Below, piece by piece: positions 26,702 through 35,416 of a stretch of DNA of 64,000 bases. This DNA comes from Pseudolysinimonas_A sp039912695 (GTDB lineage Bacteria; Actinomycetota; Actinomycetes; Actinomycetales; Microbacteriaceae). Positions within the stretch are counted from its first letter, which is position 1; every line of letters begins with the position of its first letter. The stretch lies in NCBI RefSeq assembly GCF_039912695.1, contig NZ_JBDSPJ010000023.1, forward strand, positions 1-64,000, in the 5' to 3' direction. Below the pieces are notes generated by a model. That model was not told where the DNA came from and did no database searches. It worked only from the letters and a program-made list of their open reading frames with translations. Both the position numbers and the translations under genes were made by a program.

Positions 26702-28552
26702 ATGTGTGGCATCGTCGGGTACGTCGGCCCTGGAAGCAGCCTCCAGGTGCTGATGAGCGGTCTCAAGCGACTCGAGTATCGAGGCTACGATTCGGCCGGA
26801 GTCGCGGTGCTCGACGACGCCGGGCACCTGGGAACCCGCAAGAAGGCGGGCAAACTCGGGATGCTCACCGACGAGCTCGCCGACACCCCGATCCCCGACG
26901 GCCACACCGGCATCGGTCATACCCGGTGGGCCACTCACGGCGGTCCGACGGATGGGAATGCGCATCCGCATCTGGGGGATGGCGGCAAGCTAGCTCTCAT
27001 CCACAACGGGATCATCGAGAACTTCGCCGAACTCAAACGCGGCCTGCTCGCTCAGGGCGCCGAGTTCACCAGCGAGACCGACACCGAGGTCGCCGCGTTG
27101 CTGGTCGGATCGCTGTACAACGAGACCGGTGACCTGACGACGGCCTTGCGTCGCACCGTGGCCCAGCTCGAGGGCGCGTTCACGCTTCTGGTCGTGCATG
27201 AAGACGAACCCGGAGTCGTGGTCGGGGCTCGCCGCAACTCGCCCCTCGTGATCGGCCTGGGCGATGGTGAGAACTTCCTCGGATCCGATGTCGCAGCGTT
27301 CGTGGAATACACCCGCCGCGCGATGGAGATCGGTCAGGACCAGATCGTCACCATCAGACCCGATTCGGTCGTCGTGACTGACTTCGCGGGCAACCCGGTG
27401 GCGACTCGCGAGTTCGAGGTGGCCTGGGATGCTTCTGCCGCCGAGAAGGGTGGCTGGCCGACCTTCATGAAGAAGGAGATCAGCGAAGAGCCCGAGGCCG
27501 TCGCCAAGACCCTGTTGGGCCGTGTTGTCGAGGGCACCATCAGACTGCCCGAGCTGGCGGTCATTGACGAGCTTTTCGCGGGCATCACCCGCATCATTCT
27601 GATCGGCTGCGGTACCGCGTCCTACGCGAGCATGGTCGGCAAGTACGCCATCGAGGCCTGGGCGCGCATTCCGGTCGAGGTCGAACTCTCACACGAGTTT
27701 CGGTACCGCGATCCGGTGATCGATGAGCACACTCTCGTCGTCTCGGTGAGCCAGTCGGGCGAGACGATGGACACCCTGATGGCCGTGCAGTACGCCAAGA
27801 AACACGGCGCGCGCACGCTTTCGATCTGCAATACCCAGGGCGCCACCATCCCGCGCGAATCGGATGCCGTGCTCTACACGCACGCCGGACCCGAGGTTGC
27901 GGTCGCGTCGACGAAAGCGTTCGTCGCCCAGGTCACCGCGCTCTACCTCCTCGGTCTGCACTTCGCCGCACTGCGCGGGAAGCTGACGCCGGACGCGATC
28001 GCCGAGCTCGCGATCGAACTGCAGAACCTGCCCGACAAACTTGACCAGGTCGTCGAGTCGAGTTCGGAGCGCATCGCGGAGTTCGCGAAGTGGATGGGCG
28101 ATGTGCAATCCGTTCTGTTCCTCGGCCGTTATGCGGGATACCCGATCGCCCTCGAAGGGGCGCTGAAGCTCAAAGAGCTGGCTTACATCCATGCCGAAGG
28201 GTTCGCCGCAGGCGAGCTCAAGCACGGACCGATTGCGCTGATTGAGCCGGGGCAATTGGTGATTGTCATCGTGCCGTCGCCGCGCGACCCGAACTCTCTG
28301 CATGCCAAGGTGATCTCCAACATCCAAGAAATTCGGGCACGCGGTGCCCGAGTCATCGCGATCGCCGAAATCGGCGACGTTGAGGTGATCCCGTTCGTTG
28401 ACGAGGTCATCCGCATCCCGTTCGCCGGTCCGCTGTTCGAGCCGCTCCTGGCGGTGGTGCCGCTTCACGTGTTTGCGATGGAGCTGGCAACCGCAAAGGG
28501 TCTGGATGTCGACCAGCCTCGCAATCTCGCCAAATCCGTCACCGTCGAGTGA
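26702..28552 (+). CDS. glmS: Glutamine-fructose-6-phosphate aminotransferase (isomerizing)
   Basis: Makes glucosamine-6-phosphate from fructose-6-phosphate and glutamine. 616 residues. N-terminal glutaminase with nucleophile Cys2 (MCGIVGYVG), GHTRWATHGGP and NGIIENF; C-terminal two SIS domains (GCGTASYASMVGK, VSQSGETMDT). The C-terminus AKSVTVE is canonical. Its stop overlaps acpS by 4 bp (GTGA). Confidence 0.98.
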   Translation: MCGIVGYVGPGSSLQVLMSGLKRLEYRGYDSAGVAVLDDAGHLGTRKKAGKLGMLTDELADTPIPDGHTGIGHTRWATHGGPTDGNAHPHLGDGGKLALIHNGIIENFAELKRGLLAQGAEFTSETDTEVAALLVGSLYNETGDLTTALRRTVAQLEGAFTLLVVHEDEPGVVVGARRNSPLVIGLGDGENFLGSDVAAFVEYTRRAMEIGQDQIVTIRPDSVVVTDFAGNPVATREFEVAWDASAAEKGGWPTFMKKEISEEPEAVAKTLLGRVVEGTIRLPELAVIDELFAGITRIILIGCGTASYASMVGKYAIEAWARIPVEVELSHEFRYRDPVIDEHTLVVSVSQSGETMDTLMAVQYAKKHGARTLSICNTQGATIPRESDAVLYTHAGPEVAVASTKAFVAQVTALYLLGLHFAALRGKLTPDAIAELAIELQNLPDKLDQVVESSSERIAEFAKWMGDVQSVLFLGRYAGYPIALEGALKLKELAYIHAEGFAAGELKHGPIALIEPGQLVIVIVPSPRDPNSLHAKVISNIQEIRARGARVIAIAEIGDVEVIPFVDEVIRIPFAGPLFEPLLAVVPLHVFAMELATAKGLDVDQPRNLAKSVTVE

Positions 28553-28932
28553 CGCTGACCGTGGCGATCGCGGGAATTGGGATCGACGTCGTCGACCTTG
28601 CTCGGTTCGAGCGGGCGATGTCACGGACTCCCGCTCTGCGCGACCGGTTGTTCGCTGAGAGCGAACGCGACCTTCCGCTGAGGTCCCTGGCCGGCCGGTT
28701 TGCGGCGAAAGAAGCCTTTATGAAGGCGCTGGGAGAATCCACCGGGGTGCGCTGGCACGACATGGTGGTGGTCGCGGACGAAACGGGCAACCCGTCGATC
28801 GTGCTCTCCGGGGCCGCCGCCCAGATCGCCGCACGCCGAGGAATCGGCGCCGTCCACCTCTCGATGTCGCACGATGCGGGCGTCGCGATCGCCCAGATCA
28901 TCGCGGAGTTTCTCGAAAGTCCCGACGCGTGA
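28549..28932 (+). CDS. acpS: Holo-[acyl-carrier-protein] synthase
   Basis: Transfers 4'-phosphopantetheine from CoA to apo-ACP. 127 residues. Mg-binding Asp in GIGIDVVDLARFERAM, Glu in RFAAKEAFMKALG, and HLSMSHDAGVAIAQII at the end. GTG start within the glmS stop; it overlaps alr by 4 bp. Confidence 0.95.
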   Translation: MTLTVAIAGIGIDVVDLARFERAMSRTPALRDRLFAESERDLPLRSLAGRFAAKEAFMKALGESTGVRWHDMVVVADETGNPSIVLSGAAAQIAARRGIGAVHLSMSHDAGVAIAQIIAEFLESPDA

Positions 28933-30053
28933 ACGCCATCCGCGAAGCGAAGATCGACCTCGACGCGGTGCGGTCGAACTTCGCGGTGCTGAGCGTGGCC
29001 GTTTCGCCCGCTCAGGTGCTCGGCGTCGTCAAGGCCGACGCCTACGGGCACGGCGCCGTCGGTGTCGCGCGAGCACTCGAAGAAGCCGGGGCAGGATGGC
29101 TCGGTGTCGCCGACCTCGGCGAAGCGCGCGAGTTGCGTGAAGCCGGAATCGCGACCCCGATCCTCGCCTGGTTGCACGGACCGCACCTCGACGCCGAGTT
29201 TGCGGCTCAGCACGGCATCGACCTCGGGGTCAGCACGATCGACCAGCTCGAACGTGCCGCGAGCGCCGGAGCCACGGTGCAGCTGAAACTCGACACCGGT
29301 CTGAGCCGTAACGGCTTTGCGCCGGGCGAAGCGGAGGCCGCCTTCGCCCGAGCAGCAGAGTACGAACGCCGCGGGCAGCTGCACGTTCGCGGGATCTTCT
29401 CGCACCTCTCCAACACCTCGGCTGCTGATGACGATCTTCAGGCGGCACGGTTCACCGAACTGCTCGACGCGGCGCGGGATGCCGGGCTCGATCCCGAACT
29501 GCGTCACCTCGCGTCGACCCAGGCGGCCCTCGTGCGTCCCGAGTTGCGGTTTGACCTCGTGCGAATCGGGATCGGGCTTTACGGGGTCGGGTACTCCGAC
29601 GAGGTCGACCCGGCGACCCTGGGGCTGCGACCCGTCATGGAGTTCGCGGCATCCGTCGCCGCCGTGCGTCGGGTGGCAGCAGGCTCCGGGGTGTCGTACG
29701 GCTACCTGCACCGCGCCGACCACGACACCACCCTGGCGCTCATTCCCGTCGGGTACGCCGACGGTGTTCCCCGTTCTGCCTCGGGCCGCGGAGTCGTCTC
29801 GATCGGCGCAAAGCAGTACCCGAACGTCGGCCGGATCGCGATGGATCAGCTTCTCGTCGACGTCGGCGACGACGACGTTGCGGTGGGCGACCGCGCGGTG
29901 CTCTGGGGCGATCCGGCATCCGGGGCTCCGAGTGCAGCCGACTGGGCACGCGCGGCGGACACTATCGGATACGAAGTCGTGACCCGAGTCGGTGCCCGCG
30001 TGCCGCGAACGTATTTTGAGGGCACGGCTGTTCAGGGCGCGGCTGCACCGTGA
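28929..30053 (+). CDS. alr: Alanine racemase
   Basis: A PLP enzyme producing D-alanine for peptidoglycan. 374 residues. The PLP lysine is in VVKADAYGHGA, the second catalytic Tyr region is GVSYGYLHRAD, followed by ALIPVGYADG and GRIAMDQLLVDV. GTG start. GTGA overlap with tsaE downstream. Confidence 0.97.
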   Translation: MNAIREAKIDLDAVRSNFAVLSVAVSPAQVLGVVKADAYGHGAVGVARALEEAGAGWLGVADLGEARELREAGIATPILAWLHGPHLDAEFAAQHGIDLGVSTIDQLERAASAGATVQLKLDTGLSRNGFAPGEAEAAFARAAEYERRGQLHVRGIFSHLSNTSAADDDLQAARFTELLDAARDAGLDPELRHLASTQAALVRPELRFDLVRIGIGLYGVGYSDEVDPATLGLRPVMEFAASVAAVRRVAAGSGVSYGYLHRADHDTTLALIPVGYADGVPRSASGRGVVSIGAKQYPNVGRIAMDQLLVDVGDDDVAVGDRAVLWGDPASGAPSAADWARAADTIGYEVVTRVGARVPRTYFEGTAVQGAAAP

Positions 30054-30517
30054 CGACCCGCCTCACGATCCCGGATGCCGATGCGATGGAGGCTCTCGGG
30101 GCGCGGCTCGCGGCGCTGCTGGCCGCGGGCGATCTGGTCGTGCTCGACGGTCCCCTCGGGGCAGGCAAGACAACGTTAACCCGTGGCGTGGGCGCAGCCC
30201 TCGGAGTGCGGGGCTCGGTCACCAGCCCAACCTTTGTGCTCGCGCGCGAGCATCCCACCGAGGCGGGAGTGCCGCTCGTTCATGTCGACGCCTACCGGTT
30301 GAACAGCGCGGTTGAACTCGACGACCTCGACCTCGACTACGACGGCGCGATCGTCGTGGTCGAGTGGGGGGCAGGCAAACTGGATGGCGTGGCCGAGTCG
30401 TGGATCGACGTTGCGATCTCGCGGGCGGCGGCTGACGATTCGCGGGCGGTCACGATCGATGGCCATGGTTCGCGCTGGGGTGAGCTTGACGCGGCACTGG
30501 CCGCACCCGCAACCTAG
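30050..30517 (+). CDS. tsaE: tRNA t6A biosynthesis ATPase TsaE
   Basis: ATPase that resets the TsaB-TsaD complex making N6-threonylcarbamoyladenosine at A37. 155 residues. Walker A GPLGAGKTTLTRGVG, switch region TSPTFVLAREH, VHVDAYRL and VVVEWGAG are typical. Its TAG stop is the first half of the -10 box preceding tsaB. Confidence 0.95.
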   Translation: MTTRLTIPDADAMEALGARLAALLAAGDLVVLDGPLGAGKTTLTRGVGAALGVRGSVTSPTFVLAREHPTEAGVPLVHVDAYRLNSAVELDDLDLDYDGAIVVVEWGAGKLDGVAESWIDVAISRAAADDSRAVTIDGHGSRWGELDAALAAPAT

Positions 30518-30526
30518 GCTCGACTC
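30515..30526 (+). promoter_or_regulatory. Leaderless promoter for tsaB
   Basis: TAGGCT (30515-30520) begins at the tsaE stop codon and ends 6 bp before the tsaB GTG. It would allow tsaB-rimI-tsaD expression independently of the glmS run. No clear -35. Confidence 0.45.
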
Positions 30527-31114
30527 GTGCTGCTCGCGATCGACACCTCCGCGGGAACCAGCGTCGCCGTTGTCGAGGGCGCCCGTACCCTCGCCTTCGC
30601 GTCGGAGCCCGGCACGCGGCACCATGCCGAGGCGATCGGGGTGCTGATGCAACGGGCTCTAACCGAAGCCGGCGTTTCTCCCGACCAGATCACGGGCGTG
30701 GTCGCAGGCATGGGCCCGGGACCATTCACGGGCCTCCGCGTCGGGATTGCCGCAGCGCGGGCCTTCGCGTTCGGCATCGGCGTTCCCGTGCATCCGATCG
30801 TGTCGCACGACGCCGTCGCGTACGGCCACGACGGTCGCGTGCTGGTCGTGACCGATGCGCGCCGCAAAGAGGTTGCCTGGTCGTTGTACCAGGACGGCCT
30901 GGTCCTCGACGGCCCGCACCTCGTGGCCCGTGACGGTTTCGGCGCGATCGAAAGCCTCCACCCCGGGGTGCCGATTCTGAACCCCGCCGAGGTGAGCGCG
31001 GCATCCCTCGGGCTCGTCGCCGAGCTGCTGCTGGCGGCGGGTGGCGCGCTGGGCCCGGCGGAACCGCTGTATCTGCGCGCCCCCGATGTCACGATGCCGG
31101 TGGTTAAGAAGTGA
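30527..31114 (+). CDS. tsaB: t6A biosynthesis subunit TsaB
   Basis: A 195-residue ASKHA-fold scaffold for TsaD. LLAIDTSAGTSVAVVEG, HHAEAIGVLMQRAL and VAGMGPGPFTGLRVGIAAAR are typical. It starts with GTG; the stop overlaps the rimI GTG by 4 bp. Confidence 0.94.
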   Translation: MLLAIDTSAGTSVAVVEGARTLAFASEPGTRHHAEAIGVLMQRALTEAGVSPDQITGVVAGMGPGPFTGLRVGIAAARAFAFGIGVPVHPIVSHDAVAYGHDGRVLVVTDARRKEVAWSLYQDGLVLDGPHLVARDGFGAIESLHPGVPILNPAEVSAASLGLVAELLLAAGGALGPAEPLYLRAPDVTMPVVKK

Positions 31115-31581
31115 CCGGGATGCTGCGGCGCGCGACGCCGGATGACCTCGAGGCGATCATGGCGATCGAGACGACGACCTTCACCACGGACGCCTGGTCG
31201 TCGAACATGATGGCGGAAGAACTCAACGGGCCGCACGGCTACTACCTCGTGGCCGAGACGGAGGCCGGCGGGCTCGACGGGTATGCGGGGCTGCTCGCTC
31301 CGCAGGGTTCGGGGCAGGCCGACATCCAGACCATCGCCGTTGTCGAGACGGCCCGCCGCGCGGGGCTGGGTCGCACGCTGATGCTCGCGCTGCTCGACGA
31401 AGCCCGGCGCCGGGACGCTGCCGAGGTGTTCCTCGAGGTGCGTGCCGACAACCCGGGCGCGCAGGCGTTGTACCGCGAGCTCGGCTTCGACGAGATCGCG
31501 GTGCGGCCCAACTATTACCAACCCGACGGCATCGACGCCGTGATCATGCGACTCGAACTTCTCGCTGCGGGCGACCTCTGA
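31111..31581 (+). CDS. rimI: Ribosomal protein S18 alanine N-acetyltransferase
   Basis: A 156-residue single GNAT domain with the acetyl-CoA loop ETARRAGLGRTLMLALL and VRADNPGAQALYRELGF. Its placement between tsaB and tsaD is the standard actinobacterial and proteobacterial context for RimI. Substrate identity is from family and context, not shown here. Confidence 0.9.
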   Translation: MTGMLRRATPDDLEAIMAIETTTFTTDAWSSNMMAEELNGPHGYYLVAETEAGGLDGYAGLLAPQGSGQADIQTIAVVETARRAGLGRTLMLALLDEARRRDAAEVFLEVRADNPGAQALYRELGFDEIAVRPNYYQPDGIDAVIMRLELLAAGDL

Positions 31582-32636
31582 TGACCTTCGACGGAGGGGG
31601 CGGCCCGCTCGTCCTGGGCATCGAGACGTCGTGCGACGAGACGGGCGTCGGCATCGTGCGCGGCACCGAGCTGTTGGCCAACGTCATTTCTTCGAGCATG
31701 GATGAGCACGCCCGCTACGGCGGCGTCGTCCCGGAGGTCGCGGCGCGGGCGCATCTTGAAGCACTGCGCCCGACCCTGGAGGCCGCCCTGGCCGAAGCCG
31801 GAGTCGGCCTCAATGATCTCGACGCCATTGCCGTCACCGCGGGACCGGGGCTGGCCGGCGCGCTCATGGTCGGAGTGGGAGCCGCGAAAGCGCTCGCCAT
31901 TTCGCGCGGCCTTCCGCTCTACGGGGTCAACCACCTGGTCGGGCACGTCGGCGCCGACCTGTTGCGCGCTGACGGAGGCGACCTCGAAACGCCCACCATC
32001 GCGCTGCTGGTCTCGGGCGGACACACCTCGCTGCTTCTGGTTCGCGACCTGACGCGCGACGTCGAGCTGCTCGGTGAGACTCTCGACGACGCCGCCGGTG
32101 AGGCGTTCGACAAGGTGGCTCGTCTGCTCGGTCTGCCCTATCCGGGAGGCCCCCGCATCGACGCGGAGGCCGCGAAGGGCGACCCGAACGCGATCCGCTT
32201 CCCGAGGGGGCTCACGCATCCGAAGGATCTCGACAGGCACCGCTACGACTTCTCGTTCTCGGGCCTCAAGACCGCCGTCGCCCGCTACGTGGAGCAAGCG
32301 GGCGGCGAGGTCAACATCCCGGATATCGCGGCGTCATTTCGCGAATCGGTCGCCGACGTTCTCACCGCGAAGGCGATCGCGGCGTGCCGGGATTTGGGCG
32401 TTCCACGCCTGCTGCTCGGCGGCGGGGTGGTCGCAAATAGCCGGGTGCGCGAATTGGCCACCGAACGTGCGGCCGAAGCTGGAATCGCGCTGCGTATTCC
32501 ACCGCTGACGCTGTGCACCGACAACGGCGCGATGATCGCGGCGCTCGGGGCGAGGCTCGTCGCCGAAGGGCACGCGCCGTCACTCCTCGACTTTGGCGCG
32601 GACTCGACTCTGCCCGTAACGATCGTGCAGACGTAG
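31581..32636 (+). CDS. tsaD: t6A N6-threonylcarbamoyltransferase subunit TsaD
   Basis: Transfers threonylcarbamoyl to A37 of ANN-decoding tRNAs. 351 residues. ETSCDETGVGIV, the metal-binding HLVGH in YGVNHLVGHV, LLVSGGHTSL, and CTDNGAMIAALG are in place. ATG overlaps the rimI stop. Confidence 0.96.
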   Translation: MTFDGGGGPLVLGIETSCDETGVGIVRGTELLANVISSSMDEHARYGGVVPEVAARAHLEALRPTLEAALAEAGVGLNDLDAIAVTAGPGLAGALMVGVGAAKALAISRGLPLYGVNHLVGHVGADLLRADGGDLETPTIALLVSGGHTSLLLVRDLTRDVELLGETLDDAAGEAFDKVARLLGLPYPGGPRIDAEAAKGDPNAIRFPRGLTHPKDLDRHRYDFSFSGLKTAVARYVEQAGGEVNIPDIAASFRESVADVLTAKAIAACRDLGVPRLLLGGGVVANSRVRELATERAAEAGIALRIPPLTLCTDNGAMIAALGARLVAEGHAPSLLDFGADSTLPVTIVQT

Positions 32637-32673
32637 CGCCAACGACTGGTCGACGTTCGGGGAGTTTGCTGCG

Positions 32674-33849
32674 CTAGACGCGTTCGACCAGGATCGCGGC
32701 GCGCGAGCCCGCGATGCGGGTCAGCACCAACGTTGCCGAACGGTCGCCGTCGAGGGCGAGCCGGGTGCGGAATTGCGCGGGATCGATGTCGACTCCCCGC
32801 TTCTTGATTTCCAGAGTTCCGATGCCCTGGGCGCGCAACTCGCGCTTGAGCGTTTTCAGATCAAGGGGGTAGCGCTCGAGCACCCGAAACGACTGGCCGA
32901 AGGGCGACGCGACCGGGGTGTGCAACGTGATCCAGGCGATCGTCGGGTCGAGCATCCGACCGTCGACGCTTCGAGCGAGGTCTCCGATCAACCGTGCGCG
33001 GATGACGGTGCCGTCAGGTTCGAGCAGATACTCGGCAAGATCGCCGGGTTCGGCATCCGGGGAATCCGCTGCGGCGGTGAGCTCGGCCGGGCCAGCCGCG
33101 CCCAGAACGAGCGCCGCGCGGCCAACGCCTGAGCGCGCGAGAGGCCCCGACCAGAGCACCAGCTCGACGACATCCCGATCAACCGAAACCCACTGTGCTT
33201 CGACGCCGTCCGGGATGAGGTCGCGCGGCAGGCCCGGGCCCAGTTTGATCCCGGTCGGGAGTCGCGAGGCGAGGTCGAAAGCCCAGTCGAGCGAGGGTGA
33301 CCAGTCGCCGGGGTCGGTGAGACGCCCCGACCCGTTGCGTCGCGCAGGGTCAAGCCACACGCCGCCAACGCCCGCGAGGTCGGCATCCTCGGCGGAACCC
33401 AGTTCCACCCGCGCCGTGGGGAAGGGGGCGAGGTTGAATGAGGCAACCGCTGCCGTCAGTTCGTCGCGTTCGACGGCGACAACTCCGAGGTCGAGGGCGG
33501 CCATCGCGAGTGAGTCCGCACCGATCCCGCAGCCGAGGTCGGCGACCACGTCGATACCGGCCCCAGCGAATCGCCCCGCGTGCAGCGCGGCAACCCGCAA
33601 TCGTGTCGCCTGCTCGAGACCGTCGGGGGTGAACAGCATCCGGTCGGCAAAGTCGCCGAACTTGGGGCGAGCTTTCGCGCGTAGCCGGGACTGCTCAAGC
33701 ACCGCCGCGACGAGGCCGCCGTCGTGCCCGGCCGCGCGCAATTTCGAGACGACTCGCAGCACATCCGCCGTCGCGGCGATGTCGCCGACGTCATCCAGCA
33801 GTCGCAGGCCCTCGGGCGTGAGGATCCGGCGTAGGTCTGCGACCTCCAT
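32674..33849 (-). CDS. SAM-dependent methyltransferase with THUMP-like C-terminus
   Basis: A 391-residue protein. Central Rossmann motif DVVADLGCGIGADSLAMA, then AVERDELTAAVASFN, and WLDPARRNGSGR, a probable catalytic (D/N)PP-like region reading DPAR. The C-terminal ~90 residues (RAQGIGTLEIKKRGVDIDPA) match the THUMP-like domain of actinobacterial relatives, which suggests an RNA substrate. A CAGAAT box (33861-33856) 6 bp before the ATG suggests a leaderless start. Confidence 0.82.
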   Translation of the reverse strand: MEVADLRRILTPEGLRLLDDVGDIAATADVLRVVSKLRAAGHDGGLVAAVLEQSRLRAKARPKFGDFADRMLFTPDGLEQATRLRVAALHAGRFAGAGIDVVADLGCGIGADSLAMAALDLGVVAVERDELTAAVASFNLAPFPTARVELGSAEDADLAGVGGVWLDPARRNGSGRLTDPGDWSPSLDWAFDLASRLPTGIKLGPGLPRDLIPDGVEAQWVSVDRDVVELVLWSGPLARSGVGRAALVLGAAGPAELTAAADSPDAEPGDLAEYLLEPDGTVIRARLIGDLARSVDGRMLDPTIAWITLHTPVASPFGQSFRVLERYPLDLKTLKRELRAQGIGTLEIKKRGVDIDPAQFRTRLALDGDRSATLVLTRIAGSRAAILVERV

Positions 33850-33960
33850 CCCGCCATTCTGACGTGCGCGGATCAGGATGGCGACCGCGCACCGGTCGTC
33901 GAACGATCAATGGATGCCAAGCTTCCTGAACCACGCACGTTGGGCACCGCGCACTCGAGA

Positions 33961-33987
33961 CTGGCACTCGCATTGATCGACTGCTAA
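33961..33987 (+). promoter_or_regulatory. CIRCE operator 1 upstream of groES
   Basis: CTGGCACTC-N9-GACTGCTAA against the consensus TTAGCACTC-N9-GAGTGCTAA: 7/9 and 8/9 matches with the exact 9-bp spacer. It overlaps the -35 box of the groES promoter. HrcA repression in the absence of stress is the inferred role. Confidence 0.75.
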
Positions 33988-34001
33988 CGAGACGCTAAGG
34001 T
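33973..34001 (+). promoter_or_regulatory. groES promoter
   Basis: A -35 TTGATC (33973-33978) and a -10 TAAGGT (33996-34001) with a 17-bp spacer, embedded between and in the two CIRCE elements. Expected start of transcription is near 34008. Confidence 0.55.
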
Positions 34002-34006
34002 GGTCT

Positions 34007-34033
34007 CTGGCACTCTCAGTCGGACTGTGCCAA
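34007..34033 (+). promoter_or_regulatory. CIRCE operator 2 upstream of groES
   Basis: CTGGCACTC-N9-CTGTGCCAA, a second CIRCE-like element 46 bp after the first and just downstream of the -10, at the expected transcription start. Its arms match the variant TTGGCACTC/GAGTGCCAA at 8/9 and 7/9. Confidence 0.7.
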
Positions 34034-34071
34034 CTGAACTTCAGAACAGAGCCTTTAGAAAGAGGTCACAC

Positions 34072-34365
34072 GTGTCGGTCTCCATCAAGCCGCTCGAGGA
34101 TCGCATCGTCATCAAGCAGGTCGACGCCGAGCAGGTCACCGCGTCGGGTCTCGTGATTCCCGACACCGCGAAGGAGAAGCCCCAAGAGGGCGAGGTCGTG
34201 GCAGTCGGACCGGGTCGCATCGACGACAACGGCAACCGCGTTCCGCTCGACATCAAGGTCGGCGACAAGGTCATCTACTCCAAGTACGGCGGCACCGAGG
34301 TGAAGTTCGGCGGCGACGACCTGCTGGTGCTCTCGGCTCGCGACGTTCTTGCGGTCATCGGCTGA
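34072..34365 (+). CDS. groES: Co-chaperonin GroES
   Basis: The 97-residue lid of the GroEL chamber (SVSIKPLEDRIVIKQVDAEQ, GLVIPDTAKEKPQEGEVVAVG in part, GDKVIYSKYGGTEVK). GTG start preceded by AAAGAGG. No groEL follows; the gene is monocistronic between double CIRCE and a terminator. Confidence 0.97.
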   Translation: MSVSIKPLEDRIVIKQVDAEQVTASGLVIPDTAKEKPQEGEVVAVGPGRIDDNGNRVPLDIKVGDKVIYSKYGGTEVKFGGDDLLVLSARDVLAVIG

Positions 34366-34394
34366 CCCCAGCTTCTGCTGACCAGGTTTACTCC

Positions 34395-34424
34395 CGAAAG
34401 GCCCCGCTCCGGCGGGGCCTTTCG
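34395..34424 (+). terminator. Intrinsic terminator of groES
   Basis: CGAAAGGCCCCGC (34395-34407) pairs with GCGGGGCCTTTCG (34412-34424) around TCCG. A 13-bp GC-rich stem with a short T-run inside the 3' arm. Confidence 0.8.
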
Positions 34425-34432
34425 CGTGCGGC

Positions 34433-34444
34433 TAGGTTGAAGCG
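34433..34444 (+). promoter_or_regulatory. Leaderless promoter for rarD
   Basis: TAGGTT (34433-34438) followed by 6 bp and the GTG at 34445, just after the groES terminator. No strong -35. Confidence 0.5.
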
Positions 34445-35371
34445 GTGCCCCCCGCTCCGCCGCCGCAAAGCCGCGCGGGTTACCTCTACGCGATCCTCGC
34501 CTACCTGCTCTGGGGCTTCCTTCCGGCATATTTCCTGCTGCTGCGGCCGTCGGGGGCGTTCGAGGTTGTCGCGTTCCGCATCCTCATGTCGCTCGCGTTC
34601 TGTGTCATCCTGCTGAGCATCAGCCGCGGTTGGCAGCGCGTCGGGGCGATCATCCGCGATCGGCGAACCCTGCTGCTGATAGCGGGCGCAGCGGTCGCGA
34701 TCTATCTCAACTGGCAGATCTTCGTACTGGCTGCCCTCGCCGGACACGTCATCGAGGCCTCACTCGGCTATTTCATCAACCCGATCGTGACGGTTCTGCT
34801 GGGCGTGCTGGTGTTGCGCGAGAAGGTGCGGCCCGCGCAGTGGGTCGCCCTCGGGATCGCCTTCGCGGCGATTCTGGTGATCGCGATCGGGTACGGCAGC
34901 TTCCCGTGGATCGCGCTCGGGCTCGCCTTCAGCTTCGGTTCGTACGGACTGATCAAACGCGTGGTCGGTAAATCAGTCGACGCCGTCAGCGGCTTGACCA
35001 TCGAGACCGCGTGGCTGGTGCCGGTCGCGGTCGTCCAACTCATCCTGGTCGGCGCGATCGGTGGCGGGATTGCTTTCGGCAACAACGGCGCGGGGCACAC
35101 GATCGCGATGCTGTGTGCAGGCGTGGTCACGACCGTGCCGCTGCTGTTGTTCGCGTCGGGGGCACGCCGCATCCCGTTGGTCGCTCTCGGGATGACCCAG
35201 TTCCTGGCGCCGATCCTGCAGTTCTTCTTTGGGTGGCTCATTCTGCACGAGGTGATGCCGCCCGAGCGCTGGGTCGGCTTCGGGCTGGTCTGGCTGGCCC
35301 TTGTCGTGCTGATGTCCGACCTCATCCTGACCTCGCGTTCAGCGCGACGCGCCTCCCTCGAGCGCGTCTGA
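34445..35371 (+). CDS. rarD: EamA-family transporter, RarD type
   Basis: A 308-residue inner-membrane protein with about ten helices in two EamA repeats (GYLYAILAYLLWGFLPAYF, VLREKVRPAQWVALG, LAPILQFFFGWLILHE). RarD name is by family resemblance; substrate unknown. GTG start 6 bp after a TAGGTT box. Confidence 0.88.
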   Translation: MPPAPPPQSRAGYLYAILAYLLWGFLPAYFLLLRPSGAFEVVAFRILMSLAFCVILLSISRGWQRVGAIIRDRRTLLLIAGAAVAIYLNWQIFVLAALAGHVIEASLGYFINPIVTVLLGVLVLREKVRPAQWVALGIAFAAILVIAIGYGSFPWIALGLAFSFGSYGLIKRVVGKSVDAVSGLTIETAWLVPVAVVQLILVGAIGGGIAFGNNGAGHTIAMLCAGVVTTVPLLLFASGARRIPLVALGMTQFLAPILQFFFGWLILHEVMPPERWVGFGLVWLALVVLMSDLILTSRSARRASLERV

Positions 35372-35416
35372 CTCGCCGTTAGGGTTCTGACGGAGCCGTC
35401 GGAAGGGAGCCCGGGG

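Noticed and set aside
26572..26702. glmS ribozyme
   Set aside because: A -10 box 7 bp before the ATG leaves no 5' UTR, and such ribozymes are a Firmicutes feature.
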